Origin: an uncultured Victivallales bacterium
GTDB taxonomy: Bacteria; Verrucomicrobiota; Lentisphaeria; Victivallales; UBA1829
DNA: 46,336 nt
Direction: 5' to 3'
Assembly: GCA_944390795.1 (NCBI GenBank)
Contig: CALXRI010000010.1
Span: forward strand, 64,537 to 110,872
Part shown: piece by piece, positions 36,301-43,885 of the stretch
Position numbering within the stretch: the stretch's first letter is position 1
Layout: each line of letters starts with the position of its first letter
The notes under the pieces: generated by a model
Database searches by the model: none
What the model was told of the DNA's origin: nothing
What the model saw: the letters and a program-made list of their open reading frames with translations, nothing else
Made by a program: the position numbers and the translations under genes

Positions 36301-37832
36301 TAGAGGAGCTGAGGCTTTCCCGAAAGCACCGCCAGCGCGGCGTCGTTGCCCATCGAACCGACCGGTTCATGCCCTGTCTCCGCCATCGTCTGCACAATGA
36401 TTTCGACATCTTCGCGGGTCCATCCGAACAGACTCTGGCGGTAACTGATGTGTTCGGGCACCTCCGACGGATTGACCGAATCGAAGAGTCCGTGGACCGT
36501 GATCTTCTCCTCCTCCGCCCAGCGCCGGTAGGGCTTGCGGCGCGCGGCGTCGTTCTTGAGTTCCGCATCGAAGACAAGGCGGTGTTTTTCCAGGTCGCAG
36601 TAGATCATTTCGCCCGGTCTGAGCCTGCCTTTCCGCACGATTTCAGAGGGCTTGAGATCCAGGACACCGGTTTCGGAGGCGAGCACGAAGATCCCGTCCT
36701 TTGTCAGCGAGTGGCGGGCGGGGCGCAGTCCGTTGCGGTCGAGAATTGCGCCTGCGTTCACGCCGTCGGAAAAGGCGACCGCCGCCGGGCCGTCCCAGGG
36801 TTCCATCAGCGCCGAGTGGTAGTCGAAGAATCCGCGGACGTCGCGTCCCAGGTGATAGTTCTGGCCCCAGGCCTGCGGAATCAGCATCAGCATCGCATGC
36901 GGCAGACTGCGTCCGGCGGCGACCAGAAGCTCGAACATGTTGTCAAGGCATGCCGAATCGCTCTGCCCGGCGTCGATCAGCGGGAGGATCTTCCGCATGT
37001 CCTCTCCGAGCAGACCGGACTTCAGGAAGGGCTCCCGGCTCCGGAGCTGGTTGAGATTGCCGCGCAGCGTGTTGATCTCTCCGTTATGTGCAAGATAGCG
37101 GAACGGATGTGCAAGTTTCCATGTCGGGAACGTGTTGGTGCTGTAACGCTGATGCACCAGGGCGAGGGGACTTTCAAAGTCCGGATCGTTGAGGTCGGAG
37201 TAGAACTTGTCGATCTGGGTCGCGAGCAGGAGACCCTTGTAGACAATGCTCCGGCTGGAACAGCTCGGGATATAGCAGTCGGGCAGACGCTTTTCAATCA
37301 GTCTGCGCATGACGAAAAGCTTGCGCTCGAACATGACCTGCGAGGAGAACTCCTCGCCGCCGATGAAGACCTGGCGGATCAGCGGACAGGTTTTGCGCGC
37401 CGCCGCGCCGATGCTCTCCGGATGGACCGGAACATCGCGCCAGAAAAGAATCCGTCCCCCCTCCGATGTGACGATGCTTTCAATCCGCGATTCCTCATGC
37501 GCGCCGCCGAAAAGCATTGCCACGCCGTAGGAGCCCTTTGCCGGAAGGGCGACCGGCAGAATCTTCCGGAAGAATTTGTCCGGCATTGAGAGAAGGATTC
37601 CGGCGCCGTCTCCGGTTTCAGGGTCCCCGCCCGCCGCACCGCGGTGCATGAGGCGCTTCAGAACCGTGATCCCCATTTCGACGATCCGGTGCTCCGCATG
37701 ATTGTTGAGGTTTGCGACCAGTCCGACTCCGCAGGCGTCATGCTCGTTGCGGAAGGAGTACAGCCCTGTGTCCGGCACGGGATAGGCCCCCTGCTGTTCC
37801 GGGCTTTGCTGTTCCTGATTGTTTTCCACCAT
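33387..37832 (-). CDS. gltB: glutamate synthase, large subunit
   Basis: This protein of about 1481 residues makes two glutamates from glutamine and 2-oxoglutarate with GltD. The amidotransferase nucleophile is the Cys in [16 protein letters not shown] (about residue 34 from this start), exposed when the short propeptide is cleaved. The FMN/3Fe-4S synthase domain carries [20 protein letters not shown], and the C-terminal beta-helix has GGRIVIRPP and [14 protein letters not shown]. I prefer the ATG at 37832, which has AAGGAG ten bases upstream; an in-frame ATG at 37856 would add eight residues but has only weak ribosome-binding sequence. It is divergent from purF. Confidence 0.96.
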   Translation of the reverse strand: [1481 protein letters not shown]

Positions 37833-38058
37833 AATTGCCACACTCCTTGTTTGCATTGCTGCTTCCCGTCTTCAGCATGTTTCATGCCAGAATCGAAAAG
37901 GAAGGGCTTCCGTTTCCGGGGCGCCCGGTGTCCCTCAGCCGGATCGTGTCCAGGGGTCCCGTGGTTTTTCAGCCTGCGGAAAATGCTGATGTATTGTGCC
38001 GCCTTTTTGCAGCGCCGCCGCATTCTGAAACCGGAAGCAGCGGATAACGCAGATATGG

Positions 38059-38106
38059 TTTTACATTTTTGTAAAACTCAACCTCTCCACTTTTACAAAA
38101 ATGTAA
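38059..38106. promoter_or_regulatory. paired palindromic operator between gltB and purF
   Basis: TTTTACA-TTTT-TGTAAAA (38059-38076) and TTTTACA-AAAA-TGTAA (38091-38106) are two inverted repeats separated by 14 bases. The second is also the reverse complement of the first, so the whole block is a dyad of dyads. It lies 104 bases before purF and 227 bases before gltB. The regular structure suggests cooperative binding of a dimeric regulator to both halves. The gap between the genes (37833-38209) otherwise shows no coding sequence, and I could not assign clear -35/-10 boxes. Confidence 0.6.
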
Positions 38107-38209
38107 GAAAAATTGATTGGCAGTTCCCGTTTCAGGCATGTCGTTTTCTGGCATTGATCCTGCTGTATGAATTGACGGAATCAGGAAAAACAGGAGAGAA
38201 ACAGAAATC

Positions 38210-39991
38210 ATGTCCGATGAAATCAAACACGAGTGCGGCGTCGCGCTTCTGCGCCTGCGGAAGGATCTGAACTATTATCAGCGGAAATATGGAACCGTGT
38301 ATTACGGCTACCACAAACTTTCCCTCCTGATGGAAAAACAGCACAACCGGGGGCAGGACGGAGCGGGGATTGCGGCTCTCGGTCTTGACGTCGAGCCGGG
38401 GTTTCCGTACTTTCAGCTGGAAAAGTCGAACCGGGATCTGCCGCTCGCCGATCTTCTGGAAAGGATCGGACGGCAGATTGAGGAAGGGCTTGCGGGCGAG
38501 GGGCGAAAAGGCGGATGCGTTTCCTCGCTCTCTCTGCCCTTCTGTGCGGAACTCTATCTCGGTCATCTGCGTTACGGAACGTTCGGAAACCGTTCGCTTT
38601 CCGCATGTCATCCGGTTACGCGCACGAGTTCCTGCCGCAATCATACGCTGCTTCTTGCGGGCAATTTCAATCTGACGAACACGGAGGCGATTTTCCGGGA
38701 GCTTGTCAAGTCCGGCCATCACCCGGCGGGACGCCAGGACAGCGAAATTCTGCTTCTCCATCTCGGGCACCATCTCGAAAAGATGCTCGAAGCGCGCAGC
38801 GGATACGAACCGTTGCTGGACATCTTCGAACTTCTCCGCCGCGCGGCGCGGGAATGGGACGGCGGATTCACCCTGTGCGGCATGTTCGGGAACGGCGACG
38901 CGTTTGCTCTGCGCGATGCCTGCGGCATCCGGCCCGGATACTATTATTTCGATGATGAAATCGCCGTGGTCGCCTCCGAACGGCCCGCGATTCAGACCGC
39001 TTTCGATCTCTCCTCGTCCGAGGTGATGGAACTGCCGCCGGGACATGCCCTTTTTATTCCGGCGGACGGGGGAATCGTTCTCAAGGAGTGTCTGCCGCGC
39101 GCGCCGCATCGGCGCTGCGTGTTCGAACGCATCTACTTTTCTCGGGGAAACGACGCGGATATCCATCGCGAACGGCTCGCACTGGGCCGTTCGCTCGTCC
39201 CGTCTGTTGTGAAAGCGATTGACCATGACTTCGAAAATACTGTCTTTTCCTATATCCCCAACACCGCGCAGATCAGCTTTCACGGGCTTCTGGACGGCCT
39301 TGACGAACTGCGCGGGAGCCGCCGCGTGCGTTTTTCGCAGATTGCCGTGAAAGACGCGAAATTCCGCACGTTCATTACGGACGCCGCCCATCGGCGCGAC
39401 CTATTCCCCCATGTCTACGATGTCACCTACGGCGTCGTCCGCCCCGGAGCCGACACGCTGGTCGTGCTGGACGATTCCATCGTGCGCGGCAACACGATGC
39501 GCAACGCGATCCTTCCGATTCTGGACAGGCTCGGGCCGAAGAAGATTGTCGTGGCCTCCGCCGCGCCGCCGATCTGCTATCCGGACTGTTATGGAATCGA
39601 CATGTCCAGTTTCGGCGAACTGGTCGCATTCGAGGCGCTTGTCTCCCTGCTGGAAAAACGCGGGGAAGGCAACCTTGTCGCCCATGCCGCCGAATTGGCC
39701 GCCGCCGATCTGGAAAAGGAGGATGCGGAAATGAAAAACCGCGTCCGGGCGCTGTACGAACGTGTTTCCTTCGAGGAGCTCTGCGAAGAAATCGGCGTGC
39801 TTCTGACCCCGCCTGATTTGCGCGCATCCGTCCGGGTGGTCTTTCAGCGTCTCGAAGATGTGCACGCGGCATGCCCGATGCATCGCGGCGACTGGTATTT
39901 TTCCGGAGACTATCCGACTCCAGGAGGCAACCGGGTTGTGAACCGCGCCCTTGTCAATTACGCGGCAAAAGTGAGCGGGCGTTCCTACTGA
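38210..39991 (+). CDS. purF: amidophosphoribosyltransferase, long Bacteroidetes-type form
   Basis: This 593-residue enzyme is expected to convert PRPP and glutamine to phosphoribosylamine, the first step of purine synthesis. The class II amidotransferase nucleophile is Cys9 in KHECGVALLRL, after a short propeptide. MEKQHNRGQDGAGIAAL and the PRPP loop LVVLDDSIVRGNTMRNAIL are clear. It is about 100 residues longer than E. coli or Bacillus PurF and resembles the long homologues I know from Bacteroides, with the extra sequence in the amidotransferase half. The ATG is preceded by AGGAG at about 13 bases, rather far. Its stop overlaps the convergent nitroreductase gene by seven bases. Confidence 0.86.
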   Translation: MSDEIKHECGVALLRLRKDLNYYQRKYGTVYYGYHKLSLLMEKQHNRGQDGAGIAALGLDVEPGFPYFQLEKSNRDLPLADLLERIGRQIEEGLAGEGRKGGCVSSLSLPFCAELYLGHLRYGTFGNRSLSACHPVTRTSSCRNHTLLLAGNFNLTNTEAIFRELVKSGHHPAGRQDSEILLLHLGHHLEKMLEARSGYEPLLDIFELLRRAAREWDGGFTLCGMFGNGDAFALRDACGIRPGYYYFDDEIAVVASERPAIQTAFDLSSSEVMELPPGHALFIPADGGIVLKECLPRAPHRRCVFERIYFSRGNDADIHRERLALGRSLVPSVVKAIDHDFENTVFSYIPNTAQISFHGLLDGLDELRGSRRVRFSQIAVKDAKFRTFITDAAHRRDLFPHVYDVTYGVVRPGADTLVVLDDSIVRGNTMRNAILPILDRLGPKKIVVASAAPPICYPDCYGIDMSSFGELVAFEALVSLLEKRGEGNLVAHAAELAAADLEKEDAEMKNRVRALYERVSFEELCEEIGVLLTPPDLRASVRVVFQRLEDVHAACPMHRGDWYFSGDYPTPGGNRVVNRALVNYAAKVSGRSY

Positions 39992-40575
39992 GGGTCGGAG
40001 GGGGAGGGCACTTCCCCGATCTCTTCGCCCCAGCGTTCGGAAAAGGCAATTTCCGCCAGTCCCATGCGTGAAGTCGGGTCCCGGTTTTCCTGCGGATAAC
40101 CGACTGCGATCAGTGCGACCGGCTGGATTCCCCGGGGAATCCCGAGCATTTCCGCGACCTTTTTCCCCTTGAACCAGCCGATCCAGCACGTGCCGAGTCC
40201 CTGTGCCTCCGCGGCGAGGCAGAAGTGTTCGCCGGCAATGCCCAGATCAACCAGATGATACTGCACTCCGGAAAGGATCGGGGCAAGCCAGTGCACTTTC
40301 GCGTCGGTTTTCGCACATAAAACGGCAATGGCGGAGGCGTCCGCAAGCCATTTCATGCCGATTCCCGGGAGCAACCCTCCGTCCGTGATGCGCCGGATTG
40401 TCTCCACGTTCCGGACTATGACGAAGCGCCATGGCTGGCGGTTGCACGCGGACGGAGCGAGACGCGCCGCCTCCAGGCAGTTCCGAAGAACCGCATCGGA
40501 GATTTCCTTTCCCGGCACATACGACCGGCAGCTCCGGTGATTCCGGATTAACTGCAGCAGATTCTGAATATTCAT
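39985..40575 (-). CDS. nitroreductase-family FMN oxidoreductase
   Basis: This 196-residue protein belongs to the FMN-dependent nitroreductase superfamily, which reduces quinones, nitro compounds or flavins with NAD(P)H. The FMN-phosphate contact region reads RNHRSCRSYVPGKEIS, followed by ARLAPSACNRQPWRFVIV and LAAEAQGLGTCWIGWFKG. The physiological substrate cannot be told from the sequence. The C-terminal end overlaps the purF stop by seven bases in the convergent direction. It stands alone on its strand, beyond the terminator of the parvulin operon. Confidence 0.9.
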   Translation of the reverse strand: MNIQNLLQLIRNHRSCRSYVPGKEISDAVLRNCLEAARLAPSACNRQPWRFVIVRNVETIRRITDGGLLPGIGMKWLADASAIAVLCAKTDAKVHWLAPILSGVQYHLVDLGIAGEHFCLAAEAQGLGTCWIGWFKGKKVAEMLGIPRGIQPVALIAVGYPQENRDPTSRMGLAEIAFSERWGEEIGEVPSPSDPQ

Positions 40576-40601
40576 TCTTTCTTCCCTTCGGTTTTTTTTA
40601 G

Positions 40602-40635
40602 AAAAAAAGCCCGCTTCCGGGCGGAGGCGGGCTTT
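40602..40635 (-). terminator. intrinsic terminator of the lipoprotein/parvulin operon
   Basis: AAAGCCCGC (40606-40614) and GCGGGCTTT (40627-40635) pair around a 12-base loop. On the minus strand the hairpin ends in a run of seven T, about 25 bases after the parvulin stop codon. Confidence 0.9.
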
Positions 40636-40660
40636 GGAGTGGACGTTTTCCCGATTGCGC

Positions 40661-41800
40661 TTATTTGAAGTCGCTGATTGTGACCTTCATTTCCGCTTTC
40701 TGCTTGGTCAGCACGTCGGACAGCTGTTTTTCAAGAGCCTGCCCTTCCAGCTGTGCCTTGATTGAGTTTTTTACCTCCGCCAGCGGCATCATGCTTGCCG
40801 GATTTTTCGCTTCCAGCTTGATGATGTGATAGCCGAAATTCGTCCTGACCACGCCGGAGAGCTCGCCGGGTTTGAGAGCGGCGGCGGCTTTTTCAAACTC
40901 GGGAACCATCTGACCCTTGGTGAAGGGGGGAAGCTTGCCTTTTGCGTTCTTTCCGCTCGGGCAGGCGCTTTCCTTCTCGGCGAGAGCGCCGAAATCGGCG
41001 CCCTTCTTGAGATCGGCAAGGATTTTCTCGGCTTTCGCCTTGGCTTCCTTGTCCTTTGCGGGATCGACTTTGCCTGCGGGATTGCCGTCGGCGCCCATTG
41101 TGGAGATCAGGATATGAGAGGCCGTGAGCGTCTCAGGCTTTTTGAACTGATCCTGATGTTCCTTGTAATATTTCTCGATATCCGCGTCGGCGACTTTGAC
41201 TTTGCTTTTCAGATTGTCCTCGACCCATTTGTTGATCGCATAAATCTTGAAGGTGTTCGGATCCTTGAGCGCCTCGTTTTTGAGATCGTCGATCTTTTTG
41301 CCCTGGAGTTCCAGCTGCCTGGTGACCATGTCGAGCTGTTCCTTTGGCATTTCCTTGAGCCGTTTGTCGAACTCGGCGATGACAAGCTCTTTCGTAGGCT
41401 TGATGCCCGCTTTTTCCGCGAGGACAAGAAGCACTTCCATGTCAACCAGATTGCCGACCATCTGCTTCGCCTGGTTCTTGAGCATGTCCGGCGTCAGCTG
41501 CGCGAGGTATTCCACGGGAATTTTCCCGAGCTGGCTCAGGAAATCCTTTTTCGTGATCTTCTTGTCGCCGACGGTCGCAAGGGTGTCGGGCAGGAAGACG
41601 AACACTTCGTCCAGCGTCTTGGCGGCGGGCTTGGCCGGTGCGCCCTTGACGCTTGCGGCAGCGGATTTCACGCTTGCCGCCGGCGCTGCTGCGGACGCGC
41701 CTTTCGGGTTTTCATCGCACGCACAGAGCATTGCGCTCAATGCCAGCGCGCCGGCTGTCGAAACCGTCGCGGAGCGGAAGAATCCTGCTTTTCTCATCAT
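40661..41800 (-). CDS. parvulin-type peptidylprolyl isomerase lipoprotein (PrsA/SurA-like)
   Basis: This 379-residue protein has a lipoprotein signal peptide ending in L-C-A-C (acylated Cys in MLCACDEN), then an Ala/Lys-rich linker. A helical SurA/PrsA-like chaperone region follows (about 75-230), with a rotamase domain at about 235-345. The rotamase hallmarks are TASHILIST, the internal LKKGADFGALAEKES, and TNFGYHIIKLEAK. It would assist folding of exported proteins in the periplasm. I start it at 41800, where GGAAAGGGA precedes two adjacent ATGs. The preceding lipoprotein gene lies 52 bases upstream on the same strand. Confidence 0.92.
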   Translation of the reverse strand: MMRKAGFFRSATVSTAGALALSAMLCACDENPKGASAAAPAASVKSAAASVKGAPAKPAAKTLDEVFVFLPDTLATVGDKKITKKDFLSQLGKIPVEYLAQLTPDMLKNQAKQMVGNLVDMEVLLVLAEKAGIKPTKELVIAEFDKRLKEMPKEQLDMVTRQLELQGKKIDDLKNEALKDPNTFKIYAINKWVEDNLKSKVKVADADIEKYYKEHQDQFKKPETLTASHILISTMGADGNPAGKVDPAKDKEAKAKAEKILADLKKGADFGALAEKESACPSGKNAKGKLPPFTKGQMVPEFEKAAAALKPGELSGVVRTNFGYHIIKLEAKNPASMMPLAEVKNSIKAQLEGQALEKQLSDVLTKQKAEMKVTISDFK

Positions 41801-41852
41801 GGTTGGAATCCCTTTCCTATTAATTTGTTGAACGCATTGCAATATAAAACAG

Positions 41853-42590
41853 CTATTTCCGGCTGTCCGGGGTTCGGGCCATGGCGGAAAGAATTTTCGG
41901 GAGCGCCGGATTCTCTCCGTTTTCCAGGGCCAGGAGCGCCGTGACGGCCGCCGCGGTTCCACCCCGCCCCTGTTCGAGCAGCATGCCGATGTCCGCGATC
42001 ATGCCGAACTGCATCCTGTCATTTTCCGTCATTTGCATCGTCTTTACTTCAGACTCTTTTCTTTCAATAAAGTTCTGTATTTTCTGGGAAATCATGATGT
42101 TTTTCGTAGCGTCGCGGAGACCTGCGAGCGCGCCGGAAAGCTGATCGGAAGATTTCGCCTTGCCGGCTTTTTCCAGAAATGCGCCGATTTTAACAAGGCG
42201 CGCCAGCTGTTCCACTGCCTCCGTCGTATCCTCGTGCCTGCCATTTTGGATTTCCTGCGCTTCCAGATATTTCAGCGCCGCCTGGAATTCCCCTTTTTCC
42301 ACAAGCCCGTTGACGTGCTTCATGACGGCGTTGTTGCGCTCGACGGCCTCCAGCTCCGAAAGAAACACGCTGGTTTTTTCTATGGCGCGGAGCCGTTCAA
42401 TTTTCACGAGAGCCAGTTTGTGGTTTCCGTTCGCGGCGGCTTCGTATATTTCAAGGAGAAGTTCCGGATGCGCTTTGGGCGGGGCGGGGAGTTTATTGTC
42501 CGAGCAGGAGACCAGAAACAGGGCTGTCAGAGCCGCGGCAAAAAGAAAACCGTTTCCGGTTCGCCCCCTGTTCCCTTTTTGAAAAATCAT
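41853..42590 (-). CDS. predicted lipoprotein of helical repeats, unknown function
   Basis: I do not recognise a family for this 245-residue protein. It has a basic N-terminus, a hydrophobic stretch FLFAAALTALFLVSC and a good lipobox (L-V-S-C), so it is probably a lipoprotein. The mature part is nearly all alpha-helical and resembles TPR-like pairs, for example ELLLEIYEAAANGNHKLALV and GLVEKGEFQAALKYLEAQ. It comes first in a two-gene unit with the parvulin lipoprotein, which suggests a shared role in envelope protein quality, by inference. The ribosome-binding site (AGAGAGAG) is weak. Confidence 0.75.
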   Translation of the reverse strand: MIFQKGNRGRTGNGFLFAAALTALFLVSCSDNKLPAPPKAHPELLLEIYEAAANGNHKLALVKIERLRAIEKTSVFLSELEAVERNNAVMKHVNGLVEKGEFQAALKYLEAQEIQNGRHEDTTEAVEQLARLVKIGAFLEKAGKAKSSDQLSGALAGLRDATKNIMISQKIQNFIERKESEVKTMQMTENDRMQFGMIADIGMLLEQGRGGTAAAVTALLALENGENPALPKILSAMARTPDSRK

Positions 42591-42713
42591 TGCTCTCTCT
42601 TCTGTCCCGAAAAACTGTGAAATAAAAAATCAAACACAGTTAACTTTAGCAGTCTTCCCGCAATTTACAACCGCAAAACTATAATTTTTATGTTATTTTA
42701 GCGCATTTCAAAC

Positions 42714-42741
42714 TTGAATTCCCGGAAAAACATGATATTTT
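42714..42741 (+). promoter_or_regulatory. candidate promoter of the small basic protein gene
   Basis: TTGAAT (42714-42719) and TATTTT (42736-42741) are 16 bases apart, about 55 bases before the start codon of the 35-residue gene. Confidence 0.5.
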
Positions 42742-42795
42742 GCATGGTTTAACATGACGAATCAAAACCAATGATGGACGACAAGGAGTCGAAAA

Positions 42796-42903
42796 ATGGG
42801 AAAGCAGTATAACAAGCTTCAGAAGAGAGCCCGCCGCAAAGCCTATCTGGAAAGAGTCAAGGCCAAAGTCAAAGCGGCAATGAAAACAGGCAAGAAGAAA
42901 TAA
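42796..42903 (+). CDS. 35-residue strongly basic protein, probable PVC-superphylum signature protein
   Basis: This tiny gene starts with MGKQYNKLQKRARRKAYLER and ends in KTGKKK. More than a third of its residues are Lys or Arg, and it contains almost no acidic residues. It has its own promoter candidate, an AAGGAG site eight bases before the ATG, and a strong terminator eight bases after the stop, so it is clearly expressed as a unit. The composition and motif recall the small nucleic-acid-binding protein reported as unique to Planctomycetes, Verrucomicrobia, Chlamydiae and Lentisphaerae. I make that identification from memory. A ribosome-associated role would fit. Confidence 0.75.
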   Translation: MGKQYNKLQKRARRKAYLERVKAKVKAAMKTGKKK

Positions 42904-42910
42904 TCGCAGG

Positions 42911-42934
42911 GGCGGGGATTTCCCCGCCTTTTTT
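42911..42934 (+). terminator. intrinsic terminator after the small basic protein gene
   Basis: GGCGGGGA (42911-42918) and TCCCCGCC (42921-42928) form a tight stem followed by six T. It separates the small gene from lpxA. Confidence 0.93.
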
Positions 42935-42994
42935 CTGTCCGCAGCATTGAAATCCGTCCGGTTCCGGACATTTTCCTACAGCAAGGAGTTCTTC

Positions 42995-43792
42995 ATGGCT
43001 AATATTCATCCGACGGCGGTTGTCGATCCTTCCGCCGTGCTGGCAGATGACGTCGAGGTCGGGCCTTACTGCGTCATAGAACATGATACCAGCATCGGGT
43101 CCGGCACCCGGCTTCTCGGGCAGTGCCGCATCGGCGCCTATGCCACGCTCGGCGCGAACAACGTCGTCTATCCTTTCGCCTCGATCGGCACGGAGCCGGA
43201 GGATTACGGCTTCGAGGGCGGCGTCTCCTATACGAAAATCGGTGACAACAACAGATTCCGCGAAGGCGTCACGGTCAACCGGGGAACTCATGAGGGCACG
43301 GTGACCACGATCGGAAACGGATGTTTCATGATGGCGAATACCCACGTCTCCCACAACTGCACGATCGGGAACGGCGTTGTGATGGTGCCTTACAGCGGCT
43401 GTGCCGGATACTGCACCGTCGGGGACAAATGCCTGATTTCCGGACTTTCCGGAATGCATCAGTTCTGCCGCATGGGCCGTATGGCGGTCCTGAGCGGAGG
43501 CTCCCAGATTTCGATGGATCTCGCTCCGTTCATGATCGGCGACGGACGCAACGGCGGCGTGCGCGGATTCAACATCGTCGGCATGAAGCGCAACGGTTTT
43601 TCCAAGGAGACGATCCGCGCGATCAAGGATCTTTACGACATCTTCTTCCGCCACGGACTGAGCATGAGCAACGCGATTGCCAGGGCGGAGGCCGAGGTCC
43701 CGCTCCTGCCCGAGGTCGTGGAGTTTCTCGATTTCATCAAGACCACGAAACGCGGCATTCTGACCGGCGACCGCGGCGGTCGCAGAGCCTGA
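42995..43792 (+). CDS. lpxA: UDP-N-acetylglucosamine O-acyltransferase
   Basis: This 265-residue enzyme transfers a 3-hydroxyacyl chain from ACP to UDP-GlcNAc, the first step of lipid A synthesis. The left-handed beta-helix hexapeptide repeats fill the first 180 residues. The catalytic base corresponds to His120 in MANTHVSHNCTIGNGVVM, and the LpxA-specific FNIVGMKRNGFSKETIRAIK follows. I start it at 42995, where AAGGAG lies seven bases upstream; the frame is open 16 codons further, into the space after the terminator. lpxA stands apart from lpxD and fabZ, which are not in the window. Confidence 0.95.
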   Translation: MANIHPTAVVDPSAVLADDVEVGPYCVIEHDTSIGSGTRLLGQCRIGAYATLGANNVVYPFASIGTEPEDYGFEGGVSYTKIGDNNRFREGVTVNRGTHEGTVTTIGNGCFMMANTHVSHNCTIGNGVVMVPYSGCAGYCTVGDKCLISGLSGMHQFCRMGRMAVLSGGSQISMDLAPFMIGDGRNGGVRGFNIVGMKRNGFSKETIRAIKDLYDIFFRHGLSMSNAIARAEAEVPLLPEVVEFLDFIKTTKRGILTGDRGGRRA

Positions 43793-43828
43793 CGGATTTT
43801 TCCGCGGTTCATTGCCGGGGGGAGGAAA

Positions 43829-43865
43829 TAAAAAAATCCCATGCGCACCGCATGGGATTTTTTTT
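43829..43865. terminator. bidirectional intrinsic terminator between lpxA and the sugar isomerase gene
   Basis: ATCCCATGC (43836-43844) and GCATGGGAT (43850-43858) form a perfect stem, flanked by an A-run on the left and a T-run on the right. It can end transcription from both convergent genes. Confidence 0.93.
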
Positions 43866-43885
43866 ATGCGGCGGAATAAGATGCT

